In this document: piece by piece, positions 34,649-44,775 of the stretch
Layout of the letters: the number at the start of each line of letters is the position of its first letter
How positions within the stretch are numbered: the stretch's first letter is position 1
Made by a program: the position numbers and the translations under genes
Notes under the pieces: model-generated
The model's database searches: none
What the model was told of the DNA's origin: nothing
The model's input: only the letters and a program-made list of their open reading frames with translations
Source of the DNA: Sulfuracidifex metallicus DSM 6482 = JCM 9184
GTDB lineage: Archaea; Thermoproteota; Thermoprotei_A; Sulfolobales; Sulfolobaceae
Direction of reading: 5' to 3'
Assembly: GCA_032834875.1 (NCBI GenBank)
Contig: CP135238.1
Span: 812,011-876,010, forward strand
Length of the DNA stretch: 64,000 bases

Positions 34649-35104
34649 TCAAATTTTCTTTAGGTTAAACGAAACTTCAAGTAGGTTTTTAACTCTCCTG
34701 AACCTCCAGTCGCACATTTCAATTTCCCCAATTTCCGCAGTGGTAGAAGTATGTGGTTTATTGCAAGCATTAATATTCCAACCTTCAATTATAACTATCT
34801 TTAACTCCTTAACTTCAGCTGGAATAGGGAATAGATCGTAAATTTCATCCCCATATTTCTTCTCTGCTTCCTCTCTAGGTAATACTTCCATCTTGACCGG
34901 TACTCCTTCTACTATTTTTTCATTGGCCAGCCTGAATATTTCCTTCATATCGCTCTCACCGGGCTTGTTGAAGAGCTGAATGGTAATCCTTCCATGTCCC
35001 TTTGAAACCCAAGTTGAGGCTGTCCATTTAGCCCCCAAGACTTTCCTAACTGCTCCCTTAACAACGTGAAGAGCAGTGTGTGTCCTTATCTCTATGTCGT
35101 CCAT
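34649..35104 (-). CDS. alaX: Alanyl-tRNA editing protein AlaX
   Basis: A 151-residue free-standing editing domain related to the AlaRS/ThrRS second additional domain. The zinc ligands are readable: [10 protein letters not shown] (HxxxH, residues 9-13) and [14 protein letters not shown] (CxxxH, about residues 113-117). The protein deacylates Ser- or Gly-tRNA-Ala, guarding against mischarging. It is a short AlaX form without the C-Ala domain. It ends directly at the candidate sRNA on the other strand. Confidence 0.9.
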   Translation of the reverse strand: MDDIEIRTHTALHVVKGAVRKVLGAKWTASTWVSKGHGRITIQLFNKPGESDMKEIFRLANEKIVEGVPVKMEVLPREEAEKKYGDEIYDLFPIPAEVKELKIVIIEGWNINACNKPHTSTTAEIGEIEMCDWRFRRVKNLLEVSFNLKKI

Positions 35105-35143
35105 AGGAAAGAAATAGCTAAGAATCGGAAAATATCCTTTTTC

Positions 35144-35491
35144 CTATAAATACGTCCTTGGCTTTACTTGGGCGGTTAACTTAATCATATCAAGGATGAT
35201 CCTATTTCCCTTAGTTAAGAGGTAAAGTCCGTGTAGTATTAGGTACTTCATTCTCTCTTCTCTACACTTCTGCATGGCTCTCGTAGCCTGCGTAATTTGA
35301 TCTGTATAAGGAGAATACGAAATGAACGTATCACTGTTATGCCTAGAATCCATTATCTCTTTCTCTATTTCAGATATCACGGTTCTAACGTCTTCGTCCT
35401 CAACGTCCTTAGCGATTTCTATGATCTTTTTACCTGCCTCTTCTATTCTACCCTCATTTAGGTATGATACTACATCGAAGTAGTTTTCCAT
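35144..35491 (-). CDS. Uncharacterised helical protein, 115 aa
   Basis: An all-helical, charged protein starting MENYFDVVSYLNEGRIEEAG, with a Cys in MQKCREERMKYLILHGLYLL. No catalytic or metal motif and no membrane helix is evident. Homologues of this kind are lineage-specific in Sulfolobales as far as I can judge. It lies between alaX and a wHTH-like gene on the same strand, with gaps of 40 and 136 bases, so it probably has its own promoter. Confidence 0.6.
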   Translation of the reverse strand: MENYFDVVSYLNEGRIEEAGKKIIEIAKDVEDEDVRTVISEIEKEIMDSRHNSDTFISYSPYTDQITQATRAMQKCREERMKYLILHGLYLLTKGNRIILDMIKLTAQVKPRTYL

Positions 35492-35627
35492 TAGATTAAC
35501 TCGTAGAGACTGGTTTTAAATATTGAGTAAAAAAGAGGAATAGGGAGGACTTACATAGAATCAATGATTCAATTTTCCCTCATCTTTCCTTCTTCTCCCT
35601 TTTCTATTTTGTCTCTCTACGTGTGTG

Positions 35628-36170
35628 TTATCTGTCTCTATAGCCCATCAAGTGTTTCTTAAGGAAGATCTTGGTTTCCTTCATGGTATCCATGGACTTT
35701 AGGGTAGATACGTACTCTTCGATCTTACTGAGCGTTTCTTTGTTTAGAGTAGATATGAGTGATTCACCTTCCTTTTTCCCATACTCAGTGAGGGAAAACT
35801 TCTTTCTTGCCTTCACGAATCCCTCTCTAGATAGATAAGAAAGATGCGAATCTATCCTAGGGCTATACACGAAGTATCTCTTGTTCCATCTAAAGTAAAA
35901 GAGGGGATTTTGTAACACGTAGTTCTTGGCTAAGACGTCGTATATTAGAAAGGAAGTTACGAAAAGTCTAGCTTTAGTTACTTCATCATAGATGTAAAGA
36001 GAAACCGTAATCAGGTTATCTATCGTATAATCGTATTTCAGCTCCTTTTCTTTACAAAGGCTCTCTGAACCCTCCTCCAACGTCTTGAGAATGTAATAAG
36101 CTGATTGGCACGAGTTGTATTTTTCTATTTCTTCGATAGCCTCCCGAGTCAACTGCCTTACTCTGTTCAC
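35628..36170 (-). CDS. Uncharacterised protein with winged-helix-like C-terminal part, 180 aa
   Basis: The N-terminal 60 residues form charged helices. The middle part (LFVTSFLIYDVLAKNYVLQNPLFYF) is followed by a region that reads like a winged helix of the PadR kind (RIDSHLSYLSREGFVKARKKFSLTEYGKKEGESLI), ending in a coiled helix (SKIEEYVSTLKSMD). Regulator function is inference. It is 46 bases upstream of the start of no gene on its own strand, but lies 46 bases downstream-side of the GH15 gene end at 36217, so readthrough from that gene is possible. Confidence 0.6.
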   Translation of the reverse strand: MNRVRQLTREAIEEIEKYNSCQSAYYILKTLEEGSESLCKEKELKYDYTIDNLITVSLYIYDEVTKARLFVTSFLIYDVLAKNYVLQNPLFYFRWNKRYFVYSPRIDSHLSYLSREGFVKARKKFSLTEYGKKEGESLISTLNKETLSKIEEYVSTLKSMDTMKETKIFLKKHLMGYRDR

Positions 36171-36216
36171 AGCTGAATCTGTGTGAACACTTTTTTATTA
36201 CTTAGTTAAGACGTAG

Positions 36217-37989
36217 CTAACTCGAGTATCCGTTTATCTCTTCAAGTTCAGTTATGGCGCTAACTACTCCAGCATGAGGGAATAGCTGTGGATAATTGCC
36301 ACGTGGGTCACAAAGTGATGCATCTACGTGTTCTGCGATGAGGTAAAGATCGGTTGAACATGAAGCTAGATTAAGCAGAACTCTCTTAGCGTCTTCCATC
36401 ATTCCCATTCTTATGTAAACTCTGGCAAGCCAAGTTGAGGTTAAAGTGAACGGATGTGCAACTTCTCCCATGAAGTCGCTTCTATACCTGAGAAGCAGAT
36501 CCTTCTCCACCACTAAATCGTCTAGTATCTTTTTAAAGGTGTTCTTGAAAATGTTGTGTTTAGCATCTATGAAGCCATATATTGGAAGCGTCAACAATGC
36601 AGCATCTACATCCTCGCTGCCGTAATACCTAGAGAAGTGGCCTGACGTCACTCCGTTATTCATCACATCTTCCTTTATCTTCTGAGCTTCGTCCCTCCAT
36701 TCCTTGAAGTTGTGCCCCAATTCTTCAGCCATTTTAGATGCTCTATCTAACGCCACCCAGTTCATTACCTTACTATGTACGAAATGTTCAAGAACTCCTC
36801 TTTGTTCCCAGATATCGGTGCTCTTAGTCTCCCAGCTCTTCATTACCCATTCAGCAATTGATTCAATTATCCACCAGATGTCCTCAACATATTCCTTTTG
36901 TCCCGTTGCCTTCATGTATTGGTAAAGGGAGTCCATGAAAGCCCCTTCAACATCTGTCTGAACTTGAAGATATGCTGCGTTACCTATTCTTACCGGCTTG
37001 GAGAGTTTATGTCCCTTCAGCCATGTTAGTTCCTCTTCAGCTGGAGGCATCGTACCATCGACTGTATATAATGGATGATCGAAGCTCTTCGATGAGGGAT
37101 CTACAACAGAAGACAGAAAACGCAATACTCCTCTGGCTTTGGTAAACAACCCAGCTTTGATTAAGGCTTCAGCTCCATAAGAGGCATCCCTCACCCAAAC
37201 GTATCTGTAATCCCAATTTCTATCTCCACCTACTATTTCTGGCAATGAAGTTGTAGGTGCTGCCACAAGGCCTCCTGAGGGTAGGTACGTTAATCCCAAT
37301 ATAATGAGAAGGGAAACATTGTAAAGCTCCTCCAAGAAGCTGACCTTTCTAGTTCTTAGGATCTGACTCCTCCAATAGTTCAGGGTTTTATTTAGAGCGT
37401 CATATGGCTGAGAATACACAAACCCCTTACGGCTGAACAAACCATACCTTAAATCCTTAGAGTGGAGAAGGTACAAGTAACCTTTCCCAGGTCTTATGTG
37501 TATCTTGTATCCATCTTCAATCTCGTAATTACCTTGTACTAGAAGTTCTACTCCTTCATTTGATTGAGGGTTCTTGAAAACTATACCGTTCTCCACTACG
37601 TCAATACCAGGATTAATTAAACCATAGTTGAATACAGGCTTTATCTCCACGTCGAATTCAACGTCAGACTCGAAAATCCTTATAATCCCAGTCAGGGACA
37701 GAGGCAAGAAATCAACGATCTTAATGTTCCCTTTATCGGTTGAGAAAACGTTAACTAATATGAGGCTTCTGTCTAGGTATTTCTGAGCATGAACGTAGGA
37801 TCCCTTGGGCTTTATGGAGAAATATCCTCCCTTTTCGTCGTCTATTATGTGAGAGAAAATTGATGGCGAGTCAATTCTAGGAGTGGGAAACCAAACGATA
37901 TTTCCCTCGCTTTCAAGGGCTGTGGTAAAGCCATTAGCTATGAATGCATAGTATTTCTTTCTTTTCCCTGTAATATCTTTCTCCGACAT
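36217..37989 (-). CDS. Glycoside hydrolase family 15 (glucoamylase/trehalase type)
   Basis: A 590-residue GH15 enzyme. The N-terminal beta-sandwich (about 1-220) contains FIANGFTTALESEGNIVWFPTPRIDSPSIF. The (alpha/alpha)6 barrel carries GGDRNWDYRYVWVRDASYGAEAL and the catalytic acids in EEELTWLKGHKLSKPVRIGN and, towards the end, YIRMGM...EHVDASLCDPRGNYPQLFPHAG. Archaeal members hydrolyse maltose oligomers or trehalose; a Sulfolobus GH15 trehalase is known. The adjacent GT4 gene supports a role in trehalose or storage-glucan turnover. No signal peptide is seen, so it acts in the cytoplasm. Confidence 0.9.
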   Translation of the reverse strand: MSEKDITGKRKKYYAFIANGFTTALESEGNIVWFPTPRIDSPSIFSHIIDDEKGGYFSIKPKGSYVHAQKYLDRSLILVNVFSTDKGNIKIVDFLPLSLTGIIRIFESDVEFDVEIKPVFNYGLINPGIDVVENGIVFKNPQSNEGVELLVQGNYEIEDGYKIHIRPGKGYLYLLHSKDLRYGLFSRKGFVYSQPYDALNKTLNYWRSQILRTRKVSFLEELYNVSLLIILGLTYLPSGGLVAAPTTSLPEIVGGDRNWDYRYVWVRDASYGAEALIKAGLFTKARGVLRFLSSVVDPSSKSFDHPLYTVDGTMPPAEEELTWLKGHKLSKPVRIGNAAYLQVQTDVEGAFMDSLYQYMKATGQKEYVEDIWWIIESIAEWVMKSWETKSTDIWEQRGVLEHFVHSKVMNWVALDRASKMAEELGHNFKEWRDEAQKIKEDVMNNGVTSGHFSRYYGSEDVDAALLTLPIYGFIDAKHNIFKNTFKKILDDLVVEKDLLLRYRSDFMGEVAHPFTLTSTWLARVYIRMGMMEDAKRVLLNLASCSTDLYLIAEHVDASLCDPRGNYPQLFPHAGVVSAITELEEINGYSS

Positions 37990-38241
37990 CTAGGTATTCG
38001 GATTTTTCTTGGGTTTTTAAATCATTCTTAGACAAGGTATCATCTCGTGGAATGCTTGCCAAAAAGCGGAACATTGATCGAAACATGTTAGAAAACGACG
38101 CTAACACTTGTTCAATATATAAATCTGCTAAGTGGGGGACTAAAGGAAAACGTATTTTAATTAAATAGAAATAAAAAGAAAAGATATACATCTCTTTTTA
38201 TATGCATATATTGCGTATATATATTCTTATTATATTTTTAT

Positions 38242-39564
38242 TTATTGTATCTCCTTTCTGTATTCATCTAAAGCTTCTTGAAAAACTGACTTAACGTCTG
38301 GTATCACGTTCTCGACGAAACACTTTTTAGCCGTTTCTTTCCCTAGAACACCTATTTTATCATTTTTAAGTGCCTCCTTAATTTTCTCTGCCAACTCGTC
38401 AACGTTATTTGGATTGAACGTATATCCGTTTCCTCCCTCTATTACAAGCTCACTAGCACCTGCACCTTTACTTACGACTACTGGTTTCTCGAAGACCCAA
38501 CCCTCTATTACAACTAGACCAAAACCCTCAAGCCTAGAGGGTAATAGAACTACATCTGCAATTTCATAAAGTGCGTTAAGCTCATCATCGTTTACGTAGC
38601 CCGTGAAGATTACTCTATCATCCACATGAAGGTCTTTAGCTAGCCCTTTTAGTTTTCTAGCCCAGATTCCAGCCTTGTTGTTTCCTAAGGTCCTGCTTGT
38701 GAAGCTGCCATTTCCTGCTAATACCAACTTTGCATTAGGCACCTTAGCTATGGCTTGTATTGCCAAGTCTTGGCTTTTCATTGGGTCCATTCTGGCAACA
38801 ACTAGGATAATCTTATCGTTCTCAGAAATTCCAAACTTGTCCATGACCCTACTTTTACATTCTCTGCTTGGCCTTAGATATGAGTTAGGATCAATGAAAG
38901 GATAGATCTGCTTAGCCCTAACTTTAGCCCCGCTTCTAATTAAACCCTCAAGGTCCCTCTTAGTGCTCATGATCACAGTGTCGAAACCTTCAAAGGATCT
39001 CAATAGGAATTCTCTCAGCTTTGGAGATATGTTCTCTGGGACGAATGGTATATGATACCAGAGGATTGCTGGAGCCGACGGTCCTATTATTCCTCCTACT
39101 AATAGCTGTTGAAAATCGTTGATGAAGAACACGTCAGTGTCGTTGTAGTATTGTAATAGTTTCTTGGCTGAGTTCCAGTTATACTCAACGTAAGCTATGT
39201 ACTGAGCTCCGTCTAACGTATACCTTGAAACGTTGTGGCTTTCGTTGTATATTCCTTCCTTAAAATTTGTATAAAGGGAAAGAGTCTTAGGGTCCATATC
39301 AACGAAGCTTACTTCTATCCCATTCATTAACACTTCAGGAGGATACCCAGGCCCAAGGGAGATCCATCTTTTCTTGCCGAAGTTACCTCTTTCAAGTAAA
39401 TTCATCATCATCTTAGACACTCCTCCTACTGACACGTGGTAGTCCTCCTGGCTTAAGAAGGAGAGATCCACTGGGGATTCTAAATATCCATATTTTTCAA
39501 TTAGATCCTTATACGTCAATGTGAACCTTACTGGTGGTGTTTGTGTGTTTACTGATATGTTCAT
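38242..39564 (-). CDS. GT4 glycosyltransferase, possibly a trehalose(-phosphate) synthase type
   Basis: A 440-residue GT-B enzyme. The N-terminal domain has [21 protein letters not shown] (acceptor side) and [34 protein letters not shown], which resembles trehalose synthase (TreT/OtsA) domains. The C-terminal nucleotide-sugar domain has [56 protein letters not shown] (E-x7-E) and [18 protein letters not shown]4 trehalose-6-phosphate synthase has been described in Sulfolobus acidocaldarius; assignment here rests on this resemblance and on the GH15 neighbour. It has its own promoter in the AT-rich gap 39565-39779. Confidence 0.72.
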   Translation of the reverse strand: MNISVNTQTPPVRFTLTYKDLIEKYGYLESPVDLSFLSQEDYHVSVGGVSKMMMNLLERGNFGKKRWISLGPGYPPEVLMNGIEVSFVDMDPKTLSLYTNFKEGIYNESHNVSRYTLDGAQYIAYVEYNWNSAKKLLQYYNDTDVFFINDFQQLLVGGIIGPSAPAILWYHIPFVPENISPKLREFLLRSFEGFDTVIMSTKRDLEGLIRSGAKVRAKQIYPFIDPNSYLRPSRECKSRVMDKFGISENDKIILVVARMDPMKSQDLAIQAIAKVPNAKLVLAGNGSFTSRTLGNNKAGIWARKLKGLAKDLHVDDRVIFTGYVNDDELNALYEIADVVLLPSRLEGFGLVVIEGWVFEKPVVVSKGAGASELVIEGGNGYTFNPNNVDELAEKIKEALKNDKIGVLGKETAKKCFVENVIPDVKSVFQEALDEYRKEIQ

Positions 39565-39779
39565 AATACAAATTATGCACTAACCGTTAAAAATGCGTCA
39601 CATCTACTGCGTTCACTTTTTCTAAATTTACATGGTAAGGGAAGGAAGATTTAGGAATGTATAAATTCTTCCATTAGTTCATTTAGATCGCTTTCGTAAG
39701 CTTTCTGGCGAAAATTATTTCGAATAATAGGTCAAATTATACTAAAGCTTAAAAACTTTAAATCAGAGACATACTCGGT

Positions 39780-41285
39780 ATGGTTCTAAGAACAGGAGAG
39801 CAATATTTAGAGTCAATTTCGCATCGAAGTAAGGCTGAAATATTTGTAATGGGAAAGGAGGTAGATGACGTAACAAGGAATCCATTTTTGAAGCCATCTG
39901 TAATGGCATTTAAGGCAACATATGATGCGGCATGGGAGGAAGACTCTAAGGATCTTGGAAGAGCCTGGAGCCCCTTCATAAACGAGGAGGTAAACAGGTT
40001 TACACATATACACAGATCACCGGAGGATTTAGCTGCAAAGGTAAAGTTACTTAGGAAAATAAGTCATAAGGTAGGAGCTTGTTTCCAGAGGTGCGTGGGA
40101 TTCGACGCCCTCAACACCTTGTATATAACTACTTCTATAATGGCAGAGAAGGGTAGGAAGGACTATTATCAAAGGTTTGTGGAGTACTTGAAGCATGTTC
40201 AGAAGGAGGACATAGCTCTGGCTGGAGCTATGACCGATGCAAAGGGAATCAGAACCCTTAAACCCCACGAACAGCCTCACCCAGATGTTTACGTGAAGGT
40301 TAACGAGGTAACTAAGGACGGAATTTACGTTTCTGGAGCTAAAGCTAACATAACCGGCGTGGCTGCAAGTGAGGAAATAATAGTTCTTCCCACAAGAGCG
40401 ATGACCAAAGAAGACAAAGACTATGCAGTAGCGTTTTCAGTCCCACTAGATACAGAGGGTGTCAAGATAGTTGTGGGAAGGCAATTAAACGACGCAAGAC
40501 GTTTTGAGGAAGGAGACATAGACGGCTTGCCTTACTTCTATAACCACGAAGGTTTAGTCATATTCGATAATGTATTCGTTCCCATGGAAAGAGTTTTCAT
40601 GTTAGGTGACTGGGAGTTCAGCGGAGTTCTAGTAGAAATATTCTCGGCTTATCATAGACAAGGTTACGGTGGATGTAAGGCTGGCTTAGCTGACGTTATA
40701 ATAGGCTCAGCATCCAACCTCGCTAAGCAGAACGGTGTAGAAAAGGCATCTCATATCCAAGATAAATTAACTGAAGCCGTCTTCCTAACTGAGACAATGT
40801 ATGCAGCAGGAATCGCAGCCAGCCTTAACGCAGTCAAGGTAGGCGATGCATGGTGGGTTAACCCAATGCACGCAAACGTGACAAAACACCTCGTTACGAG
40901 GTTCCCGTCCGAGATAACCAAGATAACCACTGACATTGCAGGAGGAATGCTGGGTACAGCACCAAGCGAATGGGACTTGAAGAATCCCAAGCTGAGGGGT
41001 TACATAGAGAAGTATATGCAAGGAATGATGGACTATTCAGCTGAAGATAGACTAAGGATGACGAGACTGCTGGAAAACACAAGCCTTGGAGTGGCATTCA
41101 TGATTGAGTCAGTCCACGGAGCAGGAAGCCCTGCTGCACAAAGGATAATGTTCAACAGACTTTACGACTTCAAGTATGCTGAGGAAGTAGCTAAGAGGTT
41201 AGCGGGAATGAAGAGTGAGGCCAATTTCACCAAGAAGCCTGAACCGTGGAGGGAGACAGATACTGAAAGGGTTTCAGAGTCTTAA
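39780..41285 (+). CDS. 4-hydroxybutyryl-CoA dehydratase
   Basis: A 501-residue flavo-iron-sulfur enzyme converting 4-hydroxybutyryl-CoA to crotonyl-CoA, the key step of the 3-hydroxypropionate/4-hydroxybutyrate cycle. The [4Fe-4S] ligands are all visible: Cys pair in [10 protein letters not shown] (about residues 101 and 105) and His and Cys in [12 protein letters not shown] (about 293 and 300), matching the clostridial pattern C99/C103/H292/C299. FAD-binding features ([29 protein letters not shown]) agree. A TATA-like box about 26 bases before ATG suggests a leaderless transcript. Presence of all ligands argues for the catalytic form and not a diverged paralogue. Confidence 0.93.
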   Translation: MVLRTGEQYLESISHRSKAEIFVMGKEVDDVTRNPFLKPSVMAFKATYDAAWEEDSKDLGRAWSPFINEEVNRFTHIHRSPEDLAAKVKLLRKISHKVGACFQRCVGFDALNTLYITTSIMAEKGRKDYYQRFVEYLKHVQKEDIALAGAMTDAKGIRTLKPHEQPHPDVYVKVNEVTKDGIYVSGAKANITGVAASEEIIVLPTRAMTKEDKDYAVAFSVPLDTEGVKIVVGRQLNDARRFEEGDIDGLPYFYNHEGLVIFDNVFVPMERVFMLGDWEFSGVLVEIFSAYHRQGYGGCKAGLADVIIGSASNLAKQNGVEKASHIQDKLTEAVFLTETMYAAGIAASLNAVKVGDAWWVNPMHANVTKHLVTRFPSEITKITTDIAGGMLGTAPSEWDLKNPKLRGYIEKYMQGMMDYSAEDRLRMTRLLENTSLGVAFMIESVHGAGSPAAQRIMFNRLYDFKYAEEVAKRLAGMKSEANFTKKPEPWRETDTERVSES

Positions 41286-41360
41286 CGTGTTTAATCCATC
41301 TTTTTTCATTTTTTCGAGAATTTGTTAAGGTTTAAGTTCTCATTTCACGTTATTTATATC

Positions 41361-41702
41361 ATGGATAAGGTTAAGGAGGTCTCAATAAGGAGATGCAAGA
41401 ACAGACCCGTGAAGGCGATAGCTAAAGAACTAGGCATGAACAGGGAAGACGTTGAGAAAATAATTTCTAAGTTAATTAGGGATACTAATCCGTACTTGGA
41501 TGAGCTAGTGAAAGGAAGGAAGATAAACACCATAACAATTGATATATCTCCTTTAGTTGAAAAGAGCGATTTTACTAAGGAGTACGCTCAAACGCTCCTG
41601 AACGACGATAGAGTCCTTGACTACATCGCAATGAAAAGGGGAGATTATCATGATCGTCTAATGGACTGCATAAGATATCACGTCTTCCTCTTAATGAGGT
41701 GA
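41361..41702 (+). CDS. Uncharacterised protein with HTH-like N-terminus, 113 aa
   Basis: ATG 41361 is chosen; the frame is open back to a TTG at 41322. Residues 4-40 (EVSIRRCKNRPVKAIAKELGMNREDVEKIISKLI) look like a helix-turn-helix. The rest is charged and helical without a known motif. The stop is four bases from the next gene's TTG start, and its last codons carry the GGTGA ribosome-binding site of that gene, so the two form an operon. Confidence 0.6.
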   Translation: MDKVKEVSIRRCKNRPVKAIAKELGMNREDVEKIISKLIRDTNPYLDELVKGRKINTITIDISPLVEKSDFTKEYAQTLLNDDRVLDYIAMKRGDYHDRLMDCIRYHVFLLMR

Positions 41703-41706
41703 TAAC

Positions 41707-42180
41707 TTGAAAATTCTCATCACTGGCTTAGATCCCTCTGGAAGGATATTCTTCAAGGAATATTTAGACTGTGAGGGAAACAGGATTTCAATAGAGATTC
41801 ATGAAGGAGGGAGGAGAATAGCTTATAAAGATAAGTCATGCGTTACAGTGAACGGTAAGGACGTACTCAACGGTGAAGAGGTGGAAAGCTGTTACAAAGT
41901 TATGAAGTCTTTGATTCCAGCATTAGACAGCCTTTTGTCTAAATTCAATTCCTATGACGATGAAAAGAATCTGGAATACGTAGTTAGAAACTTGAAGGGA
42001 TATGATTTAGAGTACGTGTTTTATATTCATGAAGAGGATATGGTAATCCCCTTCGTGAGAGAAAATGGAGATTTGAATTCCCTTTCCTATAGGATTATCA
42101 TGGAATATGAAAGAAAGGTGGACGAGAGGAAACTCAAGAAGGAAGAAAATAAAGGGGAAAGAGTGGGAAATGGAATTTGA
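41707..42180 (+). CDS. Uncharacterised protein, possible degenerate small-GTPase-like fold, 157 aa
   Basis: TTG 41707 has an excellent GGTGAT five bases upstream. The N-terminus ILITGLDPSGRIFFKEYLD resembles the P-loop region of Rag/Arf-like GTPases, but the Gly-Lys-Ser/Thr of Walker A is replaced (DPSGRIFF), so nucleotide binding is doubtful. The C-terminus is a Lys/Glu-rich helix. It is probably a partner of the HTH-like protein upstream. Function unknown. Confidence 0.6.
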   Translation: MKILITGLDPSGRIFFKEYLDCEGNRISIEIHEGGRRIAYKDKSCVTVNGKDVLNGEEVESCYKVMKSLIPALDSLLSKFNSYDDEKNLEYVVRNLKGYDLEYVFYIHEEDMVIPFVRENGDLNSLSYRIIMEYERKVDERKLKKEENKGERVGNGI

Positions 42181-42344
42181 CATAACAAGTTAATATAAAT
42201 ATTAATATACATACTAAGACGAATGCGTAGCTAACGTTTTTTAATTCTCGTTTTCTGAAACAAAGTAGGAACTAGAATATCATCTTCCATTTATTATTGT
42301 CTAAATCTTTTCAAGAAATATAGTGAGCTAAGTTAAGGTTCAAC

Positions 42345-42734
42345 TTAGATTCCTTGAAGTCTAAGTAAGGCGTGTTTTGTGCCTTCCTTAAAGTGTTCTA
42401 TATTCCTCTTCTCCATTGCTCTAAACATCCAATTGAACTTAACATCCCATTTCGAAACGATCTTCCCATCTTTAACTACGGTTTCCTGATATCCCTTAAA
42501 GGGTCCTTCCAGATAATCAATTCTTATTCCGTTCTCTAACCTAGTTATTCTAACTTTTCCTGAAGCCGGAAATGCGAACCTGATTTTCGCTTCAGCTATC
42601 TTTCCATCATCTGATAATACGTTAATCTCTCTAGTTCCCTTCCAGTATTGTGGCATTGCCTGAATGTCCTTTAATTTCTTCACTACCGAATCTTTATCGC
42701 ACTTAAGTTCTTCCTCAACTTGAAAACTTGCCAT
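42345..42734 (-). CDS. SRPBCC (START-like) domain protein, 129 aa
   Basis: Length and pattern fit the SRPBCC/polyketide-cyclase fold: an N-terminal strand [32 protein letters not shown], middle strands ([34 protein letters not shown]) and the long C-terminal helix ([24 protein letters not shown]). Such domains bind small hydrophobic ligands. The start overlaps the end of the upstream cyclo-ligase-like gene by 20 bases. Ligand unknown. Confidence 0.75.
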   Translation of the reverse strand: MASFQVEEELKCDKDSVVKKLKDIQAMPQYWKGTREINVLSDDGKIAEAKIRFAFPASGKVRITRLENGIRIDYLEGPFKGYQETVVKDGKIVSKWDVKFNWMFRAMEKRNIEHFKEGTKHALLRLQGI

Positions 42735-43446
42735 AGAAGTAGTTAGGATGGTAACGCTTTAAATATTCCTTAAGGAAAGGGGTTTTCTCAACTTTTTCTC
42801 TAGGGAGTAAATTGAGGATCAAGCCTGATGGCTTTCTACCTTCTGGATCTATCTTAATAACCCTTTCTTGAGTAATCACCCAATCCAAGGAGAGGTCAAA
42901 TGGTTCTCGGGGGATGCTGTCAACTATTTGCATTTCATGAACAGTGGTAACTATCGGAGTTCTTTCATCTACCTTTCCAAGCTCTCTCATTATAGCATAC
43001 TCAAGTTCGCTATAACCTTCACCTTTTCCAACTCTATCTCCCTTAATCGTAACTGCAACTGAACCTACCACGACTAAGTCAACCTTATCTATGCTTTCTA
43101 TGGGAACTCTCTCCCCTAAAGATGTAATTCCCTTTATTGATGACGCCTTTCGTGGATCTACCTCCTTCCCGTCGAGGAGAAAGAACTCGCCATTTAGTCT
43201 AGGAGTTGGTACTAGCAATCTCTTTCCTTGAGAGAGCACCAATTCCCTTACCTTAGTTTGTGGGGAATCAGGATTTACTTTTACTAGCCTTGCCTTCTTG
43301 AACAAATCCAGCCTAGATAGTCTTTCTCCAGCTATAGAAGAACCCTTGAAGTTGGGAATTCTTCCGAAAACAGGACGTGGAAAAGACGCTACGTTATTAT
43401 CTTCTAAAGTTTTCCATATCTTTTCCCTTATCTGTTGCTTATCCAT
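42715..43446 (-). CDS. 5-formyltetrahydrofolate cyclo-ligase family protein
   Basis: A 243-residue MTHFS-fold protein: N-terminal helix [20 protein letters not shown], the segment [15 protein letters not shown], and the family's Gly-rich motif [22 protein letters not shown], followed by [10 protein letters not shown]. Classic members convert 5-formyl-THF to methenyl-THF. Sulfolobales use a modified folate, and in archaeal relatives the reaction has not been established, so the call is at family level. It is coupled to the SRPBCC gene downstream. Confidence 0.82.
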   Translation of the reverse strand: MDKQQIREKIWKTLEDNNVASFPRPVFGRIPNFKGSSIAGERLSRLDLFKKARLVKVNPDSPQTKVRELVLSQGKRLLVPTPRLNGEFFLLDGKEVDPRKASSIKGITSLGERVPIESIDKVDLVVVGSVAVTIKGDRVGKGEGYSELEYAIMRELGKVDERTPIVTTVHEMQIVDSIPREPFDLSLDWVITQERVIKIDPEGRKPSGLILNLLPREKVEKTPFLKEYLKRYHPNYFYGKFSS

Positions 43447-43530
43447 TTTGACTCTACCTTATAAGGTAGCTTTTCTAACTAAAATGTAGAAAAAGTTTAT
43501 ACTCTACACGGTGTACCTTTCAACAAACAT

Positions 43531-44775
43531 ATGAAGCCTTACCTTTTATCGGCCATTAGCTTGGCTCTTCTCTTTTCAGGAATCCTTTTCTCTTACGTTT
43601 CCATAATTTCACATCAATACAAGGACGTGAACTATGGATACGGAGACTGTGCAGTTCCTCCTTCGGACTGGCAATATAGATACTGGTCGGTTCTTTCCCA
43701 CGGCTTGCCACATCCAGTTCTTTACGTGAATGGAGTCAGAGAGAACGTTTCCAGTATAGCTCCAGTTAAGCTGAGTTCGCCATCCTTTTACGTTTATTCT
43801 GTAGAAGGATACGTGCAACCTTTTGCCTATTTGTCAATTTATGGCATATTCGCTGTCTTCCTTGGCACCCTTCTGGGTCTTAAAACGTTACTTTACATGG
43901 CACAATATCGTGCAATAGGACCTTTAGCTGAATCTAGAAGTCCGTCGGGATCCCTTAGCTCTTACGCTTTGAAGAGGATAGTAAACGCCCTCGTGGTTAT
44001 AGTCATTACGGTAACAGTAATTTTAGTGTTAGAAGTCCTTCACGGAAATTCTATTTTTACCTCAATGTTTAACATCTTAACGTTCAATGGGGGGATAAGT
44101 CAGCAGTTTCAGGTTAGCGTAGACTCCCTTTTACTTACATCCTTAGGTTACACTTCCCTTCTATTGAGTATAGCAATGCCTTTCTCAGTTTTCGTAGGCA
44201 GCGCAATAGCCATGAGAAGCATCACTAATCCTTCCACTATTTTCAGGGAATGGAAGTACATAGGTAGTTCGCTGGCTTCTTGGGTATTGGGTTTATCTTT
44301 AATATACGCCTTCCATTACGGCCTTCAGATACTTCCCAGTGGTGGTATAGGCTCACCACTCTTTACTTACCTTATTCTTCCAGTCATGTCCCTCGTTATT
44401 CCAACAATAGGAATAACTGCAAACAGAATGTATGACGTAGTCTTCAAATTCAGGTCTACAGAGATCCCCAGACATTCCATGAAAGGGTTATCGGAAGAAA
44501 TTCTGCTTTATCGTCACGTGTTTGGAAGAATAGGCGTAGTTTTGCTTAACTCCATTTCGTCTATATTCTCAGAGTTCCTTCTCTCAGATTTCTTCACCGA
44601 AGTAACTTTTGCCATCCCTGGGATTGGTTTCTTAAGTTGGAACGCCGTAGTTCACGGCGACTATCACGTTTTGGAGGGTATCTTTCTGCTATACACTGTC
44701 ATAATAGCCATATCCAATCTGATCTCGGACCTTGTATACGGTCTTTTCGACCCAAGAGTTAGGGTGAGAAAATGA
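43531..44775 (+). CDS. Opp/Dpp-type ABC transporter permease (DppB-like) with extracellular N-terminal domain
   Basis: A 414-residue permease. The first membrane helix (residues 5-27) is followed by about 75 residues of probably extracellular sequence (YKDVNYGYGDCAVPP...) before the next helices; ordinary DppB proteins have a shorter loop. The C-terminal part has the expected inner-membrane pattern (LSIAMPFSVFVGSAIAMRS, FGRIGVVLLNSISSIFSEFLLSDFFTEVTFAIPGIGFLSW), including the DppB-like TE-x2-F-x-IPGIG segment. It is the first gene of a four-gene operon with ATGA overlap to the second permease. No substrate-binding protein is adjacent. Confidence 0.82.
   Translation: MKPYLLSAISLALLFSGILFSYVSIISHQYKDVNYGYGDCAVPPSDWQYRYWSVLSHGLPHPVLYVNGVRENVSSIAPVKLSSPSFYVYSVEGYVQPFAYLSIYGIFAVFLGTLLGLKTLLYMAQYRAIGPLAESRSPSGSLSSYALKRIVNALVVIVITVTVILVLEVLHGNSIFTSMFNILTFNGGISQQFQVSVDSLLLTSLGYTSLLLSIAMPFSVFVGSAIAMRSITNPSTIFREWKYIGSSLASWVLGLSLIYAFHYGLQILPSGGIGSPLFTYLILPVMSLVIPTIGITANRMYDVVFKFRSTEIPRHSMKGLSEEILLYRHVFGRIGVVLLNSISSIFSEFLLSDFFTEVTFAIPGIGFLSWNAVVHGDYHVLEGIFLLYTVIIAISNLISDLVYGLFDPRVRVRK

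Noticed and set aside
38093-38133. Possible C/D box RNA in the gap before the GH15 gene (also GATGAT near 38038-38045)
   Set aside because: A C-box-like GATGATA exists on the minus strand, but no CTGA box lies at a suitable distance.
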